64,000 nucleotides of DNA from Prevotella melaninogenica (GCF_018127925.1 NZ_CP072348.1:875501-939500); one strand, 5' to 3'. Shown: positions 45,573-55,277, numbered from the stretch's first letter. Program-made: numbers and translations. Notes: generated by a model not told the origin, from the sequence alone.

Positions 45573-46826
45573 ATGCAATACATCATAACTTGCCCCGAAC
45601 GTATTGATACTTCTATCACGCTTCCCGCATCAAAAAGTATCAGTAATCGTGCATTGATTATCCAAGCACTCACCAAGGGAGGAATGATGCCAGAAAACCT
45701 ATCGGATTGTGACGATACAGAGGTTATCATCCGTGGACTAAGTAAGCAGTCGGATATTATCGACATTAAAGCTGCAGGAACAGCAATGCGCTTTATGACT
45801 GCTTATCTAAGTGCAACGGAAGGAGAATATACAATCACAGGAACAGAACGAATGAAACACCGTCCGATTGGTATTCTTGTAGATGCACTGCGATATTTAG
45901 GGGCAGAGATTGAATATGTTGGCGAAGAAGGTTATCCCCCACTCCACATCCGTGGCAGACAACTTGAAGGAGGTTCATTGCAGATACCAGGCAACGTTAG
46001 TTCGCAGTATATCTCTGCACTATTGATGATTGCGCCTATTCTGACAAAAGGATTAGAACTAAAGCTGACGGGTAACATTATTTCACGACCTTACATAGAC
46101 CTCACATTGCATCTTATGCATGAGTTTGGTGTATCGGCAGAATGGTCAGACTTTGATACAATTAGCGTAAAGTCACAAGCCTATCAGCAACGTGCCTACA
46201 CAATAGAAAGTGATTGGAGCGCAGCAAGCTATTGGTATGAGATACTTGCTCTGACAGATGACACACGCTCAAAGGTAGCTTTGCAAGGACTGAAAGATGG
46301 GTCACGACAAGGCGACTCGGCTGTGCGCTATATCTTCTCACTATTAGGAATAAAGACAAGTTTTAAGGATAAAGATTCTAACAGCTTACCAGAAGCGATA
46401 TTGACACGCCACTCACGAATGCTGAACAGAATGGAGTATGACTTTACCAATCAGCCAGACTTGGCCCAAACGCTCATCGCTGTGTGTCCGATATTAGGAA
46501 TACCCTTCCATTTCACAGGCTTAGGTACGCTAAAAATTAAAGAGACTGACCGCATTGAAGCTATGAAGAGAGAGATGGAGAAGTTAGGTTATATCCTCTA
46601 TGATGAGAATGGAACAGAGCTTTCATGGAATGGTGAACGATGTGAACCAATGGCAGAACCCATCATAGAAACCTACGAAGACCATCGCATGGCAATGTCG
46701 TTTGCCCCATTAGCTATCAAGTTGGGCGAGATACGCATCAATCATCCAGAGGTAGTTTCTAAGTCTTATCCCCACTATTGGGACGATTTACGCAAAGCGG
46801 GCTTCCTTATACAAGAAGTGGATTAA
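45573..46826 (+). CDS. aroA: 3-phosphoshikimate 1-carboxyvinyltransferase (EPSP synthase)
   Basis: A 417-residue shikimate-pathway enzyme joining shikimate-3-phosphate and phosphoenolpyruvate. Motifs PASKSISNRALIIQAL (shikimate-3-phosphate binding), AGTAMRFMTAYL, GNVSSQYISALL, KIKETDRIEAMKREM and EDHRMAMSFA are present, although some differ from the E. coli type. Length is slightly below the usual 427, as often in Bacteroidetes. Confidence 0.95.
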   Translation: MQYIITCPERIDTSITLPASKSISNRALIIQALTKGGMMPENLSDCDDTEVIIRGLSKQSDIIDIKAAGTAMRFMTAYLSATEGEYTITGTERMKHRPIGILVDALRYLGAEIEYVGEEGYPPLHIRGRQLEGGSLQIPGNVSSQYISALLMIAPILTKGLELKLTGNIISRPYIDLTLHLMHEFGVSAEWSDFDTISVKSQAYQQRAYTIESDWSAASYWYEILALTDDTRSKVALQGLKDGSRQGDSAVRYIFSLLGIKTSFKDKDSNSLPEAILTRHSRMLNRMEYDFTNQPDLAQTLIAVCPILGIPFHFTGLGTLKIKETDRIEAMKREMEKLGYILYDENGTELSWNGERCEPMAEPIIETYEDHRMAMSFAPLAIKLGEIRINHPEVVSKSYPHYWDDLRKAGFLIQEVD

Positions 46827-46868
46827 CCTACTCACAGAGCCGCTCAAACAATAAAACGAAGTAAAAGA

Positions 46869-47267
46869 ATGAATATATTTTTCATTGGCATAGGTTCTCT
46901 TTTAATCTTAGCGATTATAGCTGCTATCGCAACAAAGCTCACCAAGAAGAAAGAAGGTGAGCCAGATGTTGTCATGCCGACATCTGGGGATTGTTCTTCT
47001 TGTGACGGAACAGATGATAAATGCGAACAGGTATGTATGATGGAAGCAGCTGTAAAAGGCGTAGAATACTATGACGATGAAGAACTTGATCGTTTTCGTG
47101 GTAGGCCGTCTGACCAATATACCGACGAGGAAGCTGAGGAGTTTGCAACGGTTCTTTATACGATGCAACCCCATGAGGTGAAAGGTTGGAACAGAAGCCT
47201 TATCCTTCGGGAAATCAACCTACCCAATCAAATTAAAGATGAATTGATAACAATGATAGAAGGTTAA
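46869..47267 (+). CDS. Conserved Bacteroidales membrane protein with Cys motif
   Basis: 132 residues; one N-terminal transmembrane helix (3-22), then a cysteine cluster CSSCDGTDDKCEQVC (about residues 42-56) that could bind a metal or iron-sulfur cluster, and a conserved acidic, helical C terminus (YYDDEELDRFRGRPSDQYTDEEAEEF). I recall it as a conserved Bacteroidales family; its function is unknown. It lies between aroA and porW. Confidence 0.75.
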   Translation: MNIFFIGIGSLLILAIIAAIATKLTKKKEGEPDVVMPTSGDCSSCDGTDDKCEQVCMMEAAVKGVEYYDDEELDRFRGRPSDQYTDEEAEEFATVLYTMQPHEVKGWNRSLILREINLPNQIKDELITMIEG

Positions 47268-47334
47268 GCCTGTTATATCTGTATCTATTGCTGTCTGAAG
47301 ATACATGCTTTAGAACAGAACAATAAAATAAAAT

Positions 47335-50300
47335 GTGAAGAAAAGAGTATTAAGACATATTATCCCCTCTCTGTTGGCAATCAGTGTACTAACAATTATT
47401 AGTTGCTCAACTAAGAATAACACCGCGCAAACGCGTTGGTGGCATGCCTTCAATACACGTTATAACGTCTACTATAACGGTGCACAAGCTTATATTGATG
47501 GTTCATTAGAGAAGGAGAAGGGAAATAAGGATAACTTCACAGAACTCATCCCACTCTATACTGTCGGCAATAAGAATAGTCGTGACTTAGGAAAGGGTAA
47601 CTTCGATAGGGCTATAGAAAAGGCTGAGAAGGCGATTGCAAAGCATAGTATCAAGAAAAGACCAGAATGGACAAAGAGTAGACGAAAGACAGAAAAGGAC
47701 ATAGAATGGCTATCGCGCCGTGAATATAACCCCTTCTTATGGAAGGCATGGATGCTCATGGGGCGTTCACAATTCCATAAAGGTGCCTTTGAAGAAGCGG
47801 CTGCTACCTTTGCTTATATGAGCCGCATCTACAAAGGACAACCTGCAATCTATGGGAAAGCAAGGGCTTGGTTAGCTAAATGTTACATAGAACAAGACTG
47901 GCTCTATGATGCTGAGGATGTCATTCGGAATATGCAGCGCGACTCTTTGGACTGGCGAGCTGTGAAAGAATGGGACTATACCTATGCTGATTATTACCTG
48001 CATTCAGGTGAGTTTGAGAAGGCTGTTCCTTATCTCCAAAAGGTTATCAAGCATGAAATGCGTAAGAAGCAGAAGGCTCGTGAGTTGTATCTACTCGGAC
48101 AAGTATTGGCTTCACTCGGCAGAAATGAGGAAGCTTACAAAGCGTTCCAACGTGTAATTCGTACCAACCCTCCCTATGAATTAGAGTTCAATGCACGTAT
48201 TGCACAGACTGAAGTTACCGCTAAGGGGCAGACGAAGAAGATGATTAGTAAGCTCAAGCAAATGGCTGCTTCGGACAATAACAAGGAGTATCTTGACCAA
48301 GTATATTACGCTATGGGCAATATACACCTTGCTGCACGAGATACGCTTGCAGCCATTAATGCATACGAGTTAGGTAACAAGAAGGCAACAAGAAGTGGTA
48401 TTGAGAAAGGCGTATTACTGCTCCACCTCGGTGATCTCTACTGGGCAAAGGAACGCTTTGGAGATGCTAAACGATGCTATGGAGAAGCTATCGGACTCCT
48501 TGATAAGGACCGTAAAGACTATGAGCAGTTGTCTGAACGTTCAAAGATATTGGACGAATTAGCGCCTTATACAGATGCCGTACAGCTCCAAGACTCACTT
48601 CAATATCTTGCAAAATGTTCTGAACAAGAGCGTAATGCTGCGATTGATCGTGTTATCACAGCCCTTAAGAAGAAAGAAAAAGAAGAACGACAGTTGCAGA
48701 CTGCAATGAATAATGGACAGCAGCAAGGTATGGATGGCAACTTTGGAAACAATAACCTTGGGACGCCTAAGCCTTTAAATAATAGACAACAGCAAGGAAA
48801 TACGTGGTATTTCTATAACCCAACAGCGGTTCAACAAGGTAAGACTACCTTCCAACAACTATGGGGTAAACGAGAGAATGTTGATAACTGGCAGCGCATT
48901 AATCAAAGTGTTGTGGGCAAAATAGGCAATACCAACATGCCTATTGAACTTACAGAGCAGCAAAGGGATTCTATCATGCACGCTGAAGCACGACAAGATT
49001 CTATCAAACAAGCAGCTGACTCGCTTAAGAATGACCCTCATAAACGTGAGTATTATCTGTCACAGATACCGTTCACTGCGGAACAGTTGGAGGCAAGTAA
49101 TAAGATATTAGAAGATGGTTTGCACCATTCTGGTGTTATCTTTAAGGACAGACTCGACAACCTTCGGTTAGCTGAAAAGGCCTTAAGGCGTGTGAGTGAC
49201 AACTATCCTGACTATGAACAGATGGATGATGTGTACTATCATCTCTACCTACTCTACATGCGTAAGAATGAACCCCAGGTGGCTGAGAACTATGTTACAC
49301 GCCTAAGTCAGAAGTTCCCAAAGAGTAAGTGGACTGCTCTCCTTACTGATCCGTACTACAAACAGAACCTTCGCTTCGGTGTGCAGATAGAAGATTCTCT
49401 CTATGCAGCAACCTACGAAGCCTTCAAACAAGGTCGATATGGTGAGGTCGCAGCTAATACTCGCATCTCTGATTCACGCTTCCCAATGGGTGCCAATAGG
49501 GATAAGTTCCTCTTCATTGGAGGCTTAGGGAAACTGAACAATGGCGATCCTACGGGTTGTGTCAATGACATGAAAGAGGTTGTAAAGAACTATCCAAGCA
49601 GCCGTATCAGTGAGATGGCGGGTATGATTGTTAATGGTGTGCAAGCTGGAAAGAAGCTACGTGGAGGTAAGTTTGACCTTGACGACATCTGGAGCTATCG
49701 TGCAAATGTAATGAAAGATAGCGATAGCATACAACAAGCTAAACTTTCTTCAGAGCGTGATATAGACTTTAAGTTCCTGTTAGTGTACCACCCTGACTCC
49801 CTGAAAGAGAACAAGTTACTATTCGAATTAGCACGATTCAACTTCACAAACTTCCTCGTTCGTAACTTTGAAATTGAGATAGAAGACCTCAATGGCTTAC
49901 ATCAGATGCAGGTATCAGGCTTCCGTAGCTTTGATGAGGCTTATCAATATGCACGTCAATTATTCGCATCACAGGCTGTAGCACAGCAAATGGGCAAGAG
50001 TACAAAGGGAATTATTATCAGCGAAAAGAACCTTAAACTGATAGGAACAATATATAGTTACAAGGACTACGAGGCGTTCTATGCAAAGCATTTTGCACCT
50101 TTAGTCGTGACACAAAGATACTTACTGAGTGAGCCAGCTGAGGTTGCTACACCACGTGAACGCGATATACAGCAGGAGATAGAACAGAAACATGCAAATG
50201 ATCCTGACCTCTATCCTGACACACAGGACGTACCTGTTGACAACACGATGACTATCCCAATGGAGGAGTCAAAGCCTAAGAAGACGGAACAGAAGGTAAT

Positions 50301-50832
50301 CGAACAAGATAACAATACCTTTGAGATTCCTGTAGAGGACAAGAAGCCAGTTGTAGAAGATAAGAAACCTGCAACTGAGAAGAAGCCTATAATAGAAGAA
50401 AAGAAGCCTATAACGGAGGAGAAAAAGCCTGTACTGGACGACAACAGCACCTACTTCATACCAGAGGAGGAACCTGCAAAGCCAACTACTCCTGTAACAC
50501 CGGCTAAGCCAACAGTGCCAACAACTCCAAACAAGACAACTAAGCCTGTTATACCAGCTAAGCCTACGACTCCAGTAGCACCAGCAAAAACTACAAAGCC
50601 AGTGGCAACGGACAAGTCTGCTAAGCCTACAGCGCCAAAGACGCAACAGCCTTCTACGCAGAAGCCACAGGCTACACCTGCACCAAAGAAGAAGGTTTCG
50701 GATGACGGTCCGATAATCTACTTCGGTGATGAAGTGCCACAACAGAACAAGACAAACAACAAGAATAATAAAAAGAACCAGCCCATCCAGAACGATATCG
50801 AAGATGAATACTACGATTTGGAGGGGTTCTAA
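47335..50832 (+). CDS. porW: Type IX secretion lipoprotein PorW/SprE
   Basis: 1165 residues from GTG 47335; the ATG at 47333 is followed by a stop. The lipobox is LTIISCST (Cys24). TPR-type helical repeats fill most of the chain (ARAWLAKCYIEQDWLYDAEDV, then GRNEEAYKAFQRVIRTNP). The N-terminal TRWWHAFNTRYNVYYNGAQAY is a hallmark of the PorW/SprE family, which supports the type IX motor and translocon. From about residue 960 the tail is low complexity (KKPVVEDKKPATEKKP, then PAKPT repeats). porX follows after 18 bases. Confidence 0.88.
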   Translation: MKKRVLRHIIPSLLAISVLTIISCSTKNNTAQTRWWHAFNTRYNVYYNGAQAYIDGSLEKEKGNKDNFTELIPLYTVGNKNSRDLGKGNFDRAIEKAEKAIAKHSIKKRPEWTKSRRKTEKDIEWLSRREYNPFLWKAWMLMGRSQFHKGAFEEAAATFAYMSRIYKGQPAIYGKARAWLAKCYIEQDWLYDAEDVIRNMQRDSLDWRAVKEWDYTYADYYLHSGEFEKAVPYLQKVIKHEMRKKQKARELYLLGQVLASLGRNEEAYKAFQRVIRTNPPYELEFNARIAQTEVTAKGQTKKMISKLKQMAASDNNKEYLDQVYYAMGNIHLAARDTLAAINAYELGNKKATRSGIEKGVLLLHLGDLYWAKERFGDAKRCYGEAIGLLDKDRKDYEQLSERSKILDELAPYTDAVQLQDSLQYLAKCSEQERNAAIDRVITALKKKEKEERQLQTAMNNGQQQGMDGNFGNNNLGTPKPLNNRQQQGNTWYFYNPTAVQQGKTTFQQLWGKRENVDNWQRINQSVVGKIGNTNMPIELTEQQRDSIMHAEARQDSIKQAADSLKNDPHKREYYLSQIPFTAEQLEASNKILEDGLHHSGVIFKDRLDNLRLAEKALRRVSDNYPDYEQMDDVYYHLYLLYMRKNEPQVAENYVTRLSQKFPKSKWTALLTDPYYKQNLRFGVQIEDSLYAATYEAFKQGRYGEVAANTRISDSRFPMGANRDKFLFIGGLGKLNNGDPTGCVNDMKEVVKNYPSSRISEMAGMIVNGVQAGKKLRGGKFDLDDIWSYRANVMKDSDSIQQAKLSSERDIDFKFLLVYHPDSLKENKLLFELARFNFTNFLVRNFEIEIEDLNGLHQMQVSGFRSFDEAYQYARQLFASQAVAQQMGKSTKGIIISEKNLKLIGTIYSYKDYEAFYAKHFAPLVVTQRYLLSEPAEVATPRERDIQQEIEQKHANDPDLYPDTQDVPVDNTMTIPMEESKPKKTEQKVIEQDNNTFEIPVEDKKPVVEDKKPATEKKPIIEEKKPITEEKKPVLDDNSTYFIPEEEPAKPTTPVTPAKPTVPTTPNKTTKPVIPAKPTTPVAPAKTTKPVATDKSAKPTAPKTQQPSTQKPQATPAPKKKVSDDGPIIYFGDEVPQQNKTNNKNNKKNQPIQNDIEDEYYDLEGF

Positions 50833-50850
50833 GGAAAGGAGATAACAACT

Positions 50851-52467
50851 ATGAGCAATGGATTGTTACTTTGGGTAGATGATGAGATTGAGTTGTTAAA
50901 GGCTCATATCATCTTCCTTGAGAAGAAAGGATACGAAGTGGTGACGGTCAGCAATGGTACTGATGCCATTGACCAATGCCAAACACAGACATTCGATCTC
51001 GTTCTCTTGGACGAGCAGATGCCTGGATTATCAGGTTTAGAGACGTTACAACGTATTAAGGAGATTCAACCTGCCACACCTATCGTCATGGTAACGAAGA
51101 GCGAGGAGGAAGATATTATGAACCAGGCTATCGGTGCAAAGATTGCCGATTACCTTATTAAGCCTGTCAACCCTAATCAGATTCTCCTTACACTGAAGAA
51201 GAATATCCACCAAAAAGAGATTGTTACGGAAGTAACTCAAAGCGGTTATCAGCAAAACTACCAACAAATTGCTATGCAGATAGCCGACTGCCGAACATTC
51301 AATGACTGGAAGGACGTCTATCGAAAGCTTGTACATTGGGAACTGGAACTAAGCAGTGCTGATAGCAATATGACCGAGATGCTGAAGATGCAAAAGGAAG
51401 AAGCCAACAATGGTTTTGCTAAATACATTGCGAAGAACTATCTTGATTGGGTAGCACCACAAGACAACAAAGTCAGCAATAGCTTCTCTAAATTGGCTGG
51501 ACAGAAGAAACAGCAGACGAACAACGATGATAATCGTCCGCTGCTTAGTACGGATATCTTCAAAAGTAAGGTGTTCCCACTCATTGACAAAGGTGAGAAG
51601 GTGTTTCTCATCGTCATTGATAACTTCCGACTCGACCAATGGCGCATTCTCTCAAAAGAGATTGGCGACATGTTTGACATTGAAGAAGACCTCTACATGA
51701 GTATTCTTCCAACTGCCACACAGTATGCTCGTAATGCTATTTTCAGCGGTCTTATGCCAAAGCAGATAGCAACAATGTTCCCAGAACTATGGGTAGATGA
51801 AGACGAGGAAGAAGGTAAAAACCTTAACGAGGAACCACTCATACAAACACAGATAGACCGCTATCGCCGACATGATAAGTTCTCTTATCATAAGATTAAC
51901 AACTCTACTGGTGCAGACAAGTTCATGCAGCAATATAAGAACCTTGCGCAGAACGACCTCAATGTACTTGTAGTAAACTTCGTCGACATGCTTTCTCACG
52001 CTCGTACAGAGATGAGAATGATACGTGAATTAGCAAGTAACGAGAGCGCATATCGCTCTATTACGCTTAGTTGGTTCCAACATAGCGTATTGGCAGATGT
52101 ATTCAAAGAGTTGGCGCAGTCTGACTATAAGGTCATCATTACAACCGATCACGGTTCTATCCGTACGACGAATCCAATCAAGATTATCGGTGACCGCAAT
52201 ACGAATACCAATCTGCGTTATAAATTAGGAAAGAGCCTCAACTACGATGCACGTCAGGTATTCGCTATCAAGAATCCTCATCTTGCACAGCTCCCTGCAC
52301 CAAACCTCAGCACAAGCTATGTCTTTGCAACAGGCGACTCGTTCTTTGCCTACCCTAATAATTATAACTATTACGTCTCTTACTATAAAGATACATTCCA
52401 GCACGGAGGTATCTCAATGGAAGAGATGATTGTCCCATTGGCAACACTTAGTCCGAGGAAGAGGTAA
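50851..52467 (+). CDS. porX: PorX: response regulator with PglZ domain
   Basis: 538 residues. An N-terminal receiver domain (1-120) with acidic pair D10-D11, phosphoacceptor D54 in LVLLDEQMPGL, K104 in YLIKPVNP; then a linker and a PglZ alkaline-phosphatase-like domain (about 225-530: VIDNFRLDQWRIL, NFVDMLSHARTEM, IITTDHGS, YYKDTFQHGGISMEEMIVPL) with metal-binding His/Asp. PorX controls type IX secretion gene expression and hydrolyses oligonucleotides in studied homologues. It is directly downstream of porW; the PorY sensor is not in the window. Confidence 0.93.
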   Translation: MSNGLLLWVDDEIELLKAHIIFLEKKGYEVVTVSNGTDAIDQCQTQTFDLVLLDEQMPGLSGLETLQRIKEIQPATPIVMVTKSEEEDIMNQAIGAKIADYLIKPVNPNQILLTLKKNIHQKEIVTEVTQSGYQQNYQQIAMQIADCRTFNDWKDVYRKLVHWELELSSADSNMTEMLKMQKEEANNGFAKYIAKNYLDWVAPQDNKVSNSFSKLAGQKKQQTNNDDNRPLLSTDIFKSKVFPLIDKGEKVFLIVIDNFRLDQWRILSKEIGDMFDIEEDLYMSILPTATQYARNAIFSGLMPKQIATMFPELWVDEDEEEGKNLNEEPLIQTQIDRYRRHDKFSYHKINNSTGADKFMQQYKNLAQNDLNVLVVNFVDMLSHARTEMRMIRELASNESAYRSITLSWFQHSVLADVFKELAQSDYKVIITTDHGSIRTTNPIKIIGDRNTNTNLRYKLGKSLNYDARQVFAIKNPHLAQLPAPNLSTSYVFATGDSFFAYPNNYNYYVSYYKDTFQHGGISMEEMIVPLATLSPRKR

Positions 52468-52477
52468 GAGGAAGCCT

Positions 52478-52503
52478 CCCCCAACCCCTCCGAAAGGAGG
52501 GGA
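52478..52503. repeat. REP-like C-rich hairpin after porX
   Basis: CCCCTCC-GAAA-GGAGGGG preceded by CCCCCAA, related to the element at 21572-21620. A few bases past the porX stop; may terminate transcription. Confidence 0.6.
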
Positions 52504-52700
52504 GATTTCCTCAAATACACTTAAGAATGGGATAGAGAATATATCTTATTAAGGGTAAGCGTGCTTAAGACATAAACATAGGTTGTATAGGTTCGTTCTC
52601 ACATAGGAAACTGTAAAATTCTTGAAAACATATAGTTCCATACAAATGGACGAACTGCTGACAACCATCTACCGCATAAACAGAATAAAAAGAAAACAAT

Positions 52701-53111
52701 ATGGAAATTACAATCAAAAGCCTCGATTCCATCCATGAGGCTGCAAAGGAATTTGTCAAGAGGATGGGTGATGGAAAGGTATTCGCTTTCTACGGAAAGA
52801 TGGGTGCAGGAAAGACTACTTTTATCAAGGCTCTTTGCGAGGTCTTGGGCGTAGAAGATGTTATCACCTCCCCTACTTTCGCTATTATCAACGAATATAC
52901 GGATGGCAACGGTGACCCAATCTATCACTTTGACTTCTATCGTATCAAGAAGTTGGAAGAGGTATATGACATGGGATATGAGGACTATTTCTACAGTGGT
53001 AACCTCTGCTTGTTAGAATGGCCAGAACTCATCGAGGAAATCCTCCCTGAGAATGTAATCAAGGTTACGATTGAAGAACAACCAGATGGTACTCGTAAGC
53101 TGAGTTGTTAA
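52701..53111 (+). CDS. tsaE: tRNA t6A biosynthesis ATPase TsaE
   Basis: A 136-residue P-loop protein with Walker A GKMGAGKTTFIKAL, SPTFAIINEY and HFDFYRIKKLEE, characteristic of TsaE, which acts with TsaB and TsaD to make N6-threonylcarbamoyladenosine at A37. Length is normal. It is 234 bases after porX, a gap with no ORF I trust. Confidence 0.95.
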   Translation: MEITIKSLDSIHEAAKEFVKRMGDGKVFAFYGKMGAGKTTFIKALCEVLGVEDVITSPTFAIINEYTDGNGDPIYHFDFYRIKKLEEVYDMGYEDYFYSGNLCLLEWPELIEEILPENVIKVTIEEQPDGTRKLSC

Positions 53112-53163
53112 TAAGAAAAGAACACCGAAAAATAGTTCATGCAAATACGAAATATCTTTACAT

Positions 53164-53186
53164 AAATTGCCGTTCATTGGGCAATT
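53164..53186 (+). terminator. Terminator-like hairpin after tsaE
   Basis: AAATTGCC / GGCAATTT with a 7-base loop, 52 bases after the tsaE stop; no strong T run. Confidence 0.45.
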
Positions 53187-53202
53187 TAATGGGATAAAAA
53201 CG

Positions 53203-53355
53203 CATTTTCGGGCACAATTGTAACTGTCTTGTATTCATAATGTTACAAAACAGAAAAAGAAAAGGTGCTTTATAAGCCTCTAAAAGGGCGTTAGTAAGAC
53301 CTTAAAAGGGCACCTTTTAGAAGCCAATTAAGACTTAATTCGAATGCAATTAAGC
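53203..53355. repeat. Family A 22-bp-period element, copy A3 (reverse orientation)
   Basis: The reverse complement has seven units with the same spacing as A1 and A2 (22,22,22,21,22,22 and a final 22). It includes GCCCTTTTA twice, GCACCTTTT, GTAAC and GTTACAA. Overall length is 153 bases, identical to A1. It lies between the convergent tsaE and DUF4834 genes. Confidence 0.85.
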
Positions 53356-53376
53356 ATCAATTGAAAATGTACAGAT

Positions 53377-53417
53377 AATAAAATAGGACAAATCAGATTG
53401 ATTTGTCCTATTTTATT
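53377..53417. terminator. Bidirectional terminator between tsaE and DUF4834
   Basis: Perfect 19-bp stem (AATAAAATAGGACAAATCA and its complement) with loop GAT, A/T-rich at both ends. Confidence 0.85.
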
Positions 53418-53445
53418 TATGTAAGTAATGTTGTGTTACATCTTA

Positions 53446-53715
53446 TTATGATTGAGTATCATCAGACTCCGTGAAGTCAACATACTCACCTTCGCTGTCT
53501 GGAATTACCTGCTTACGGCGTTCCTCTATTGGGCGATTATCGATAATAGTATTCTCTGTAGAGCTTGGTTCTTGATACTGATAGTTGTTAGGATTAAACT
53601 GACGACGTGCGCGTGTCATCTGCTTATAGAATGCAAAAGCCACCCATAAGATAATCACAAAAAACGCTATAAAAAAGAAGAACGCAAACTTCAGAATAAA
53701 AGCAATTATTGACAT
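53446..53715 (-). CDS. DUF4834 small membrane protein
   Basis: 89 residues: one membrane helix (3-28, FILKFAFFFFIAFFVIILWVAF), then a hydrophilic tail (ARRQFNPNNYQYQE, then ERRKQVIPDSEGEYVDFTE) as in the Bacteroidetes DUF4834 family. Function unknown. It follows pssA by 19 bases on the same strand and is probably in the psd-pssA operon. Confidence 0.8.
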   Translation of the reverse strand: MSIIAFILKFAFFFFIAFFVIILWVAFAFYKQMTRARRQFNPNNYQYQEPSSTENTIIDNRPIEERRKQVIPDSEGEYVDFTESDDTQS

Positions 53716-53734
53716 AGCTTTGAACTTATACCCC

Positions 53735-54439
53735 TTACTGTTGTGTTGGGGATTGTTTTACGATAGCTGACAGTATCACATACCATGCAATGATAATAGC
53801 AAATGACGAGATACCAAAGATGACTACCAATGGACAACAAGTAATCAAGAAGAGATACTTCACCTCATTACCCTTGAATGACCAGTGCTTGAACTTTAAT
53901 GCAAACATTGGGATCTCTGATACAAGTAGCCATGAACTAATAAGAATACCTGCAAGGAGGAAGTATAAAACCCAAGGACGAGTCTCTAACTTCTCCCCTA
54001 CACCTACAAGAAGTGAACCCCAAAAGAGTGCATTCGCAGGTGTTGGCAATCCTATAAAACCTAATGACTGACGTTCATCAAGATTAAACTTTGCAAGACG
54101 CAATGCCGAGAAAGCTGCCATGATAAAGGCTGTATAAGGCAGATAGTCGCGTAATGGCTCAAGAAAAACAGGATAAGACATTACGTATAACTGTGAAAAA
54201 ATGATAGCTGATGGTGCTGCACCGAAAGTAATAACATCTGCCAAAGAGTCTAACTCTTTACCAATAGGAGAACTAACATTCAGTAAGCGTGCCACCATTC
54301 CATCAAAGAAATCAAACACAGCACCTATAATAATAAATAGCAAAGCAACCTCTATCTTGCCTGCAAAAGCAAAACCAATAGCAATGCAACCAGAGATAAG
54401 GTTGCAACAAGTAATACTATTAGGAATATGTTTCTTCAT
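53735..54439 (-). CDS. pssA: CDP-diacylglycerol--serine O-phosphatidyltransferase PssA
   Basis: A 234-residue integral membrane CDP-alcohol phosphatidyltransferase making phosphatidylserine from CDP-diacylglycerol and serine. The catalytic motif DG-x2-AR-x8-G-x3-D-x3-D is complete in FDGMVARLLNVSSPIGKELD followed by SLAD. Six or more membrane helices. It is 2 bases downstream of psd, so both steps to phosphatidylethanolamine are coupled. Confidence 0.95.
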   Translation of the reverse strand: MKKHIPNSITCCNLISGCIAIGFAFAGKIEVALLFIIIGAVFDFFDGMVARLLNVSSPIGKELDSLADVITFGAAPSAIIFSQLYVMSYPVFLEPLRDYLPYTAFIMAAFSALRLAKFNLDERQSLGFIGLPTPANALFWGSLLVGVGEKLETRPWVLYFLLAGILISSWLLVSEIPMFALKFKHWSFKGNEVKYLFLITCCPLVVIFGISSFAIIIAWYVILSAIVKQSPTQQ

Positions 54440-54441
54440 CT

Positions 54442-55146
54442 TTACTTGTTATTTGGCTTCAACTTAGCAATCACTGTTTGGTCACCCGTTGTTGACTGTC
54501 CCATCTTAACACATACCTCAGAGCCTACAGGAAGGAAGATATCAACACGACTACCTAACTTAATAAAACCAAGATGCTCATCAATATAACAATCTTCACC
54601 AGGTTTAGCGTATGTCACGATACGGCGTGCCATAGCACCTGCAATCTGACGACAAAGGATGTCTGTACCATCAGGAGTTGTGATAATTGTATCTGCATGT
54701 TCGTTCTCCTCACTTGCCTTAGGTAGCCAAGCCTTGTGGAAGTTACCATCAAAATGCTGTACAGACTTTACTACTCCATCTACAGGGAACCAATTGGCAT
54801 GAACGTTCCATAGACTCATAAAGATTGAAATCATCAATCGGCGCTCATGAAAATATTCGTTTTCGTCTACCTCTTCTATAACAACGATATGGCCGTCGGC
54901 TGGAGCTACGACAATACCCTCCGTATCCTCACTACCAAAATAGCGGATAGGACACTGATAGAAATTAAGTACTATACCATAGACAGTACCGAACACGACT
55001 GTAAAAATCCAAAATGGTATCTTCGTTGGAACTGCAAACCAGAGAACCAAAGCTATAAGGACAAGACCTATACCTCCGTAGAGCAGTGTATTTGTCCCTT
55101 CGTGATGGATTCTAATCTTTTTGAGTTTCTTTTTTATTTTTCCCAT
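54442..55146 (-). CDS. psd: Phosphatidylserine decarboxylase, short type
   Basis: A 234-residue decarboxylase precursor producing phosphatidylethanolamine. The self-cleavage site is the Gly-Ser in [16 protein letters not shown], which generates the pyruvoyl subunit; [10 protein letters not shown] and [16 protein letters not shown] are further family motifs. N-terminal membrane helices lie at about 18-60. It has a strong promoter (55176-55207) and is the first gene of the psd-pssA unit. Confidence 0.95.
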   Translation of the reverse strand: MGKIKKKLKKIRIHHEGTNTLLYGGIGLVLIALVLWFAVPTKIPFWIFTVVFGTVYGIVLNFYQCPIRYFGSEDTEGIVVAPADGHIVVIEEVDENEYFHERRLMISIFMSLWNVHANWFPVDGVVKSVQHFDGNFHKAWLPKASEENEHADTIITTPDGTDILCRQIAGAMARRIVTYAKPGEDCYIDEHLGFIKLGSRVDIFLPVGSEVCVKMGQSTTGDQTVIAKLKPNNK

Positions 55147-55175
55147 GGTCGATAAACGACGTATTTGTTTTGTTG

Positions 55176-55207
55176 CAAAGGTACTTCTTTTTTGTCATTT
55201 CCACAAA
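55176..55207 (-). promoter_or_regulatory. psd promoter
   Basis: Minus strand TTTG-N20-TACCTTTG, an exact Bacteroidetes consensus. Confidence 0.75.
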
Positions 55208-55223
55208 TTTTCACTCTCAATCT

Positions 55224-55254
55224 TTTGTTATGTCGGCTTTTCATAGTAACTTTA
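55224..55254 (+). promoter_or_regulatory. dnaE promoter
   Basis: TTTG (55224) - 19 bases - TAACTTTA (55247-55254), one mismatch from the consensus. It supports the ATG at 55278. Confidence 0.5.
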
Positions 55255-55277
55255 CAGCTCAAAAACGCATAAGTTCA

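Noticed and set aside
50211-50742. Two antisense ORFs of 79 and 157 codons
   Set aside because: They are read-outs of the low-complexity KKP/PAKPT region of porW on the other strand.
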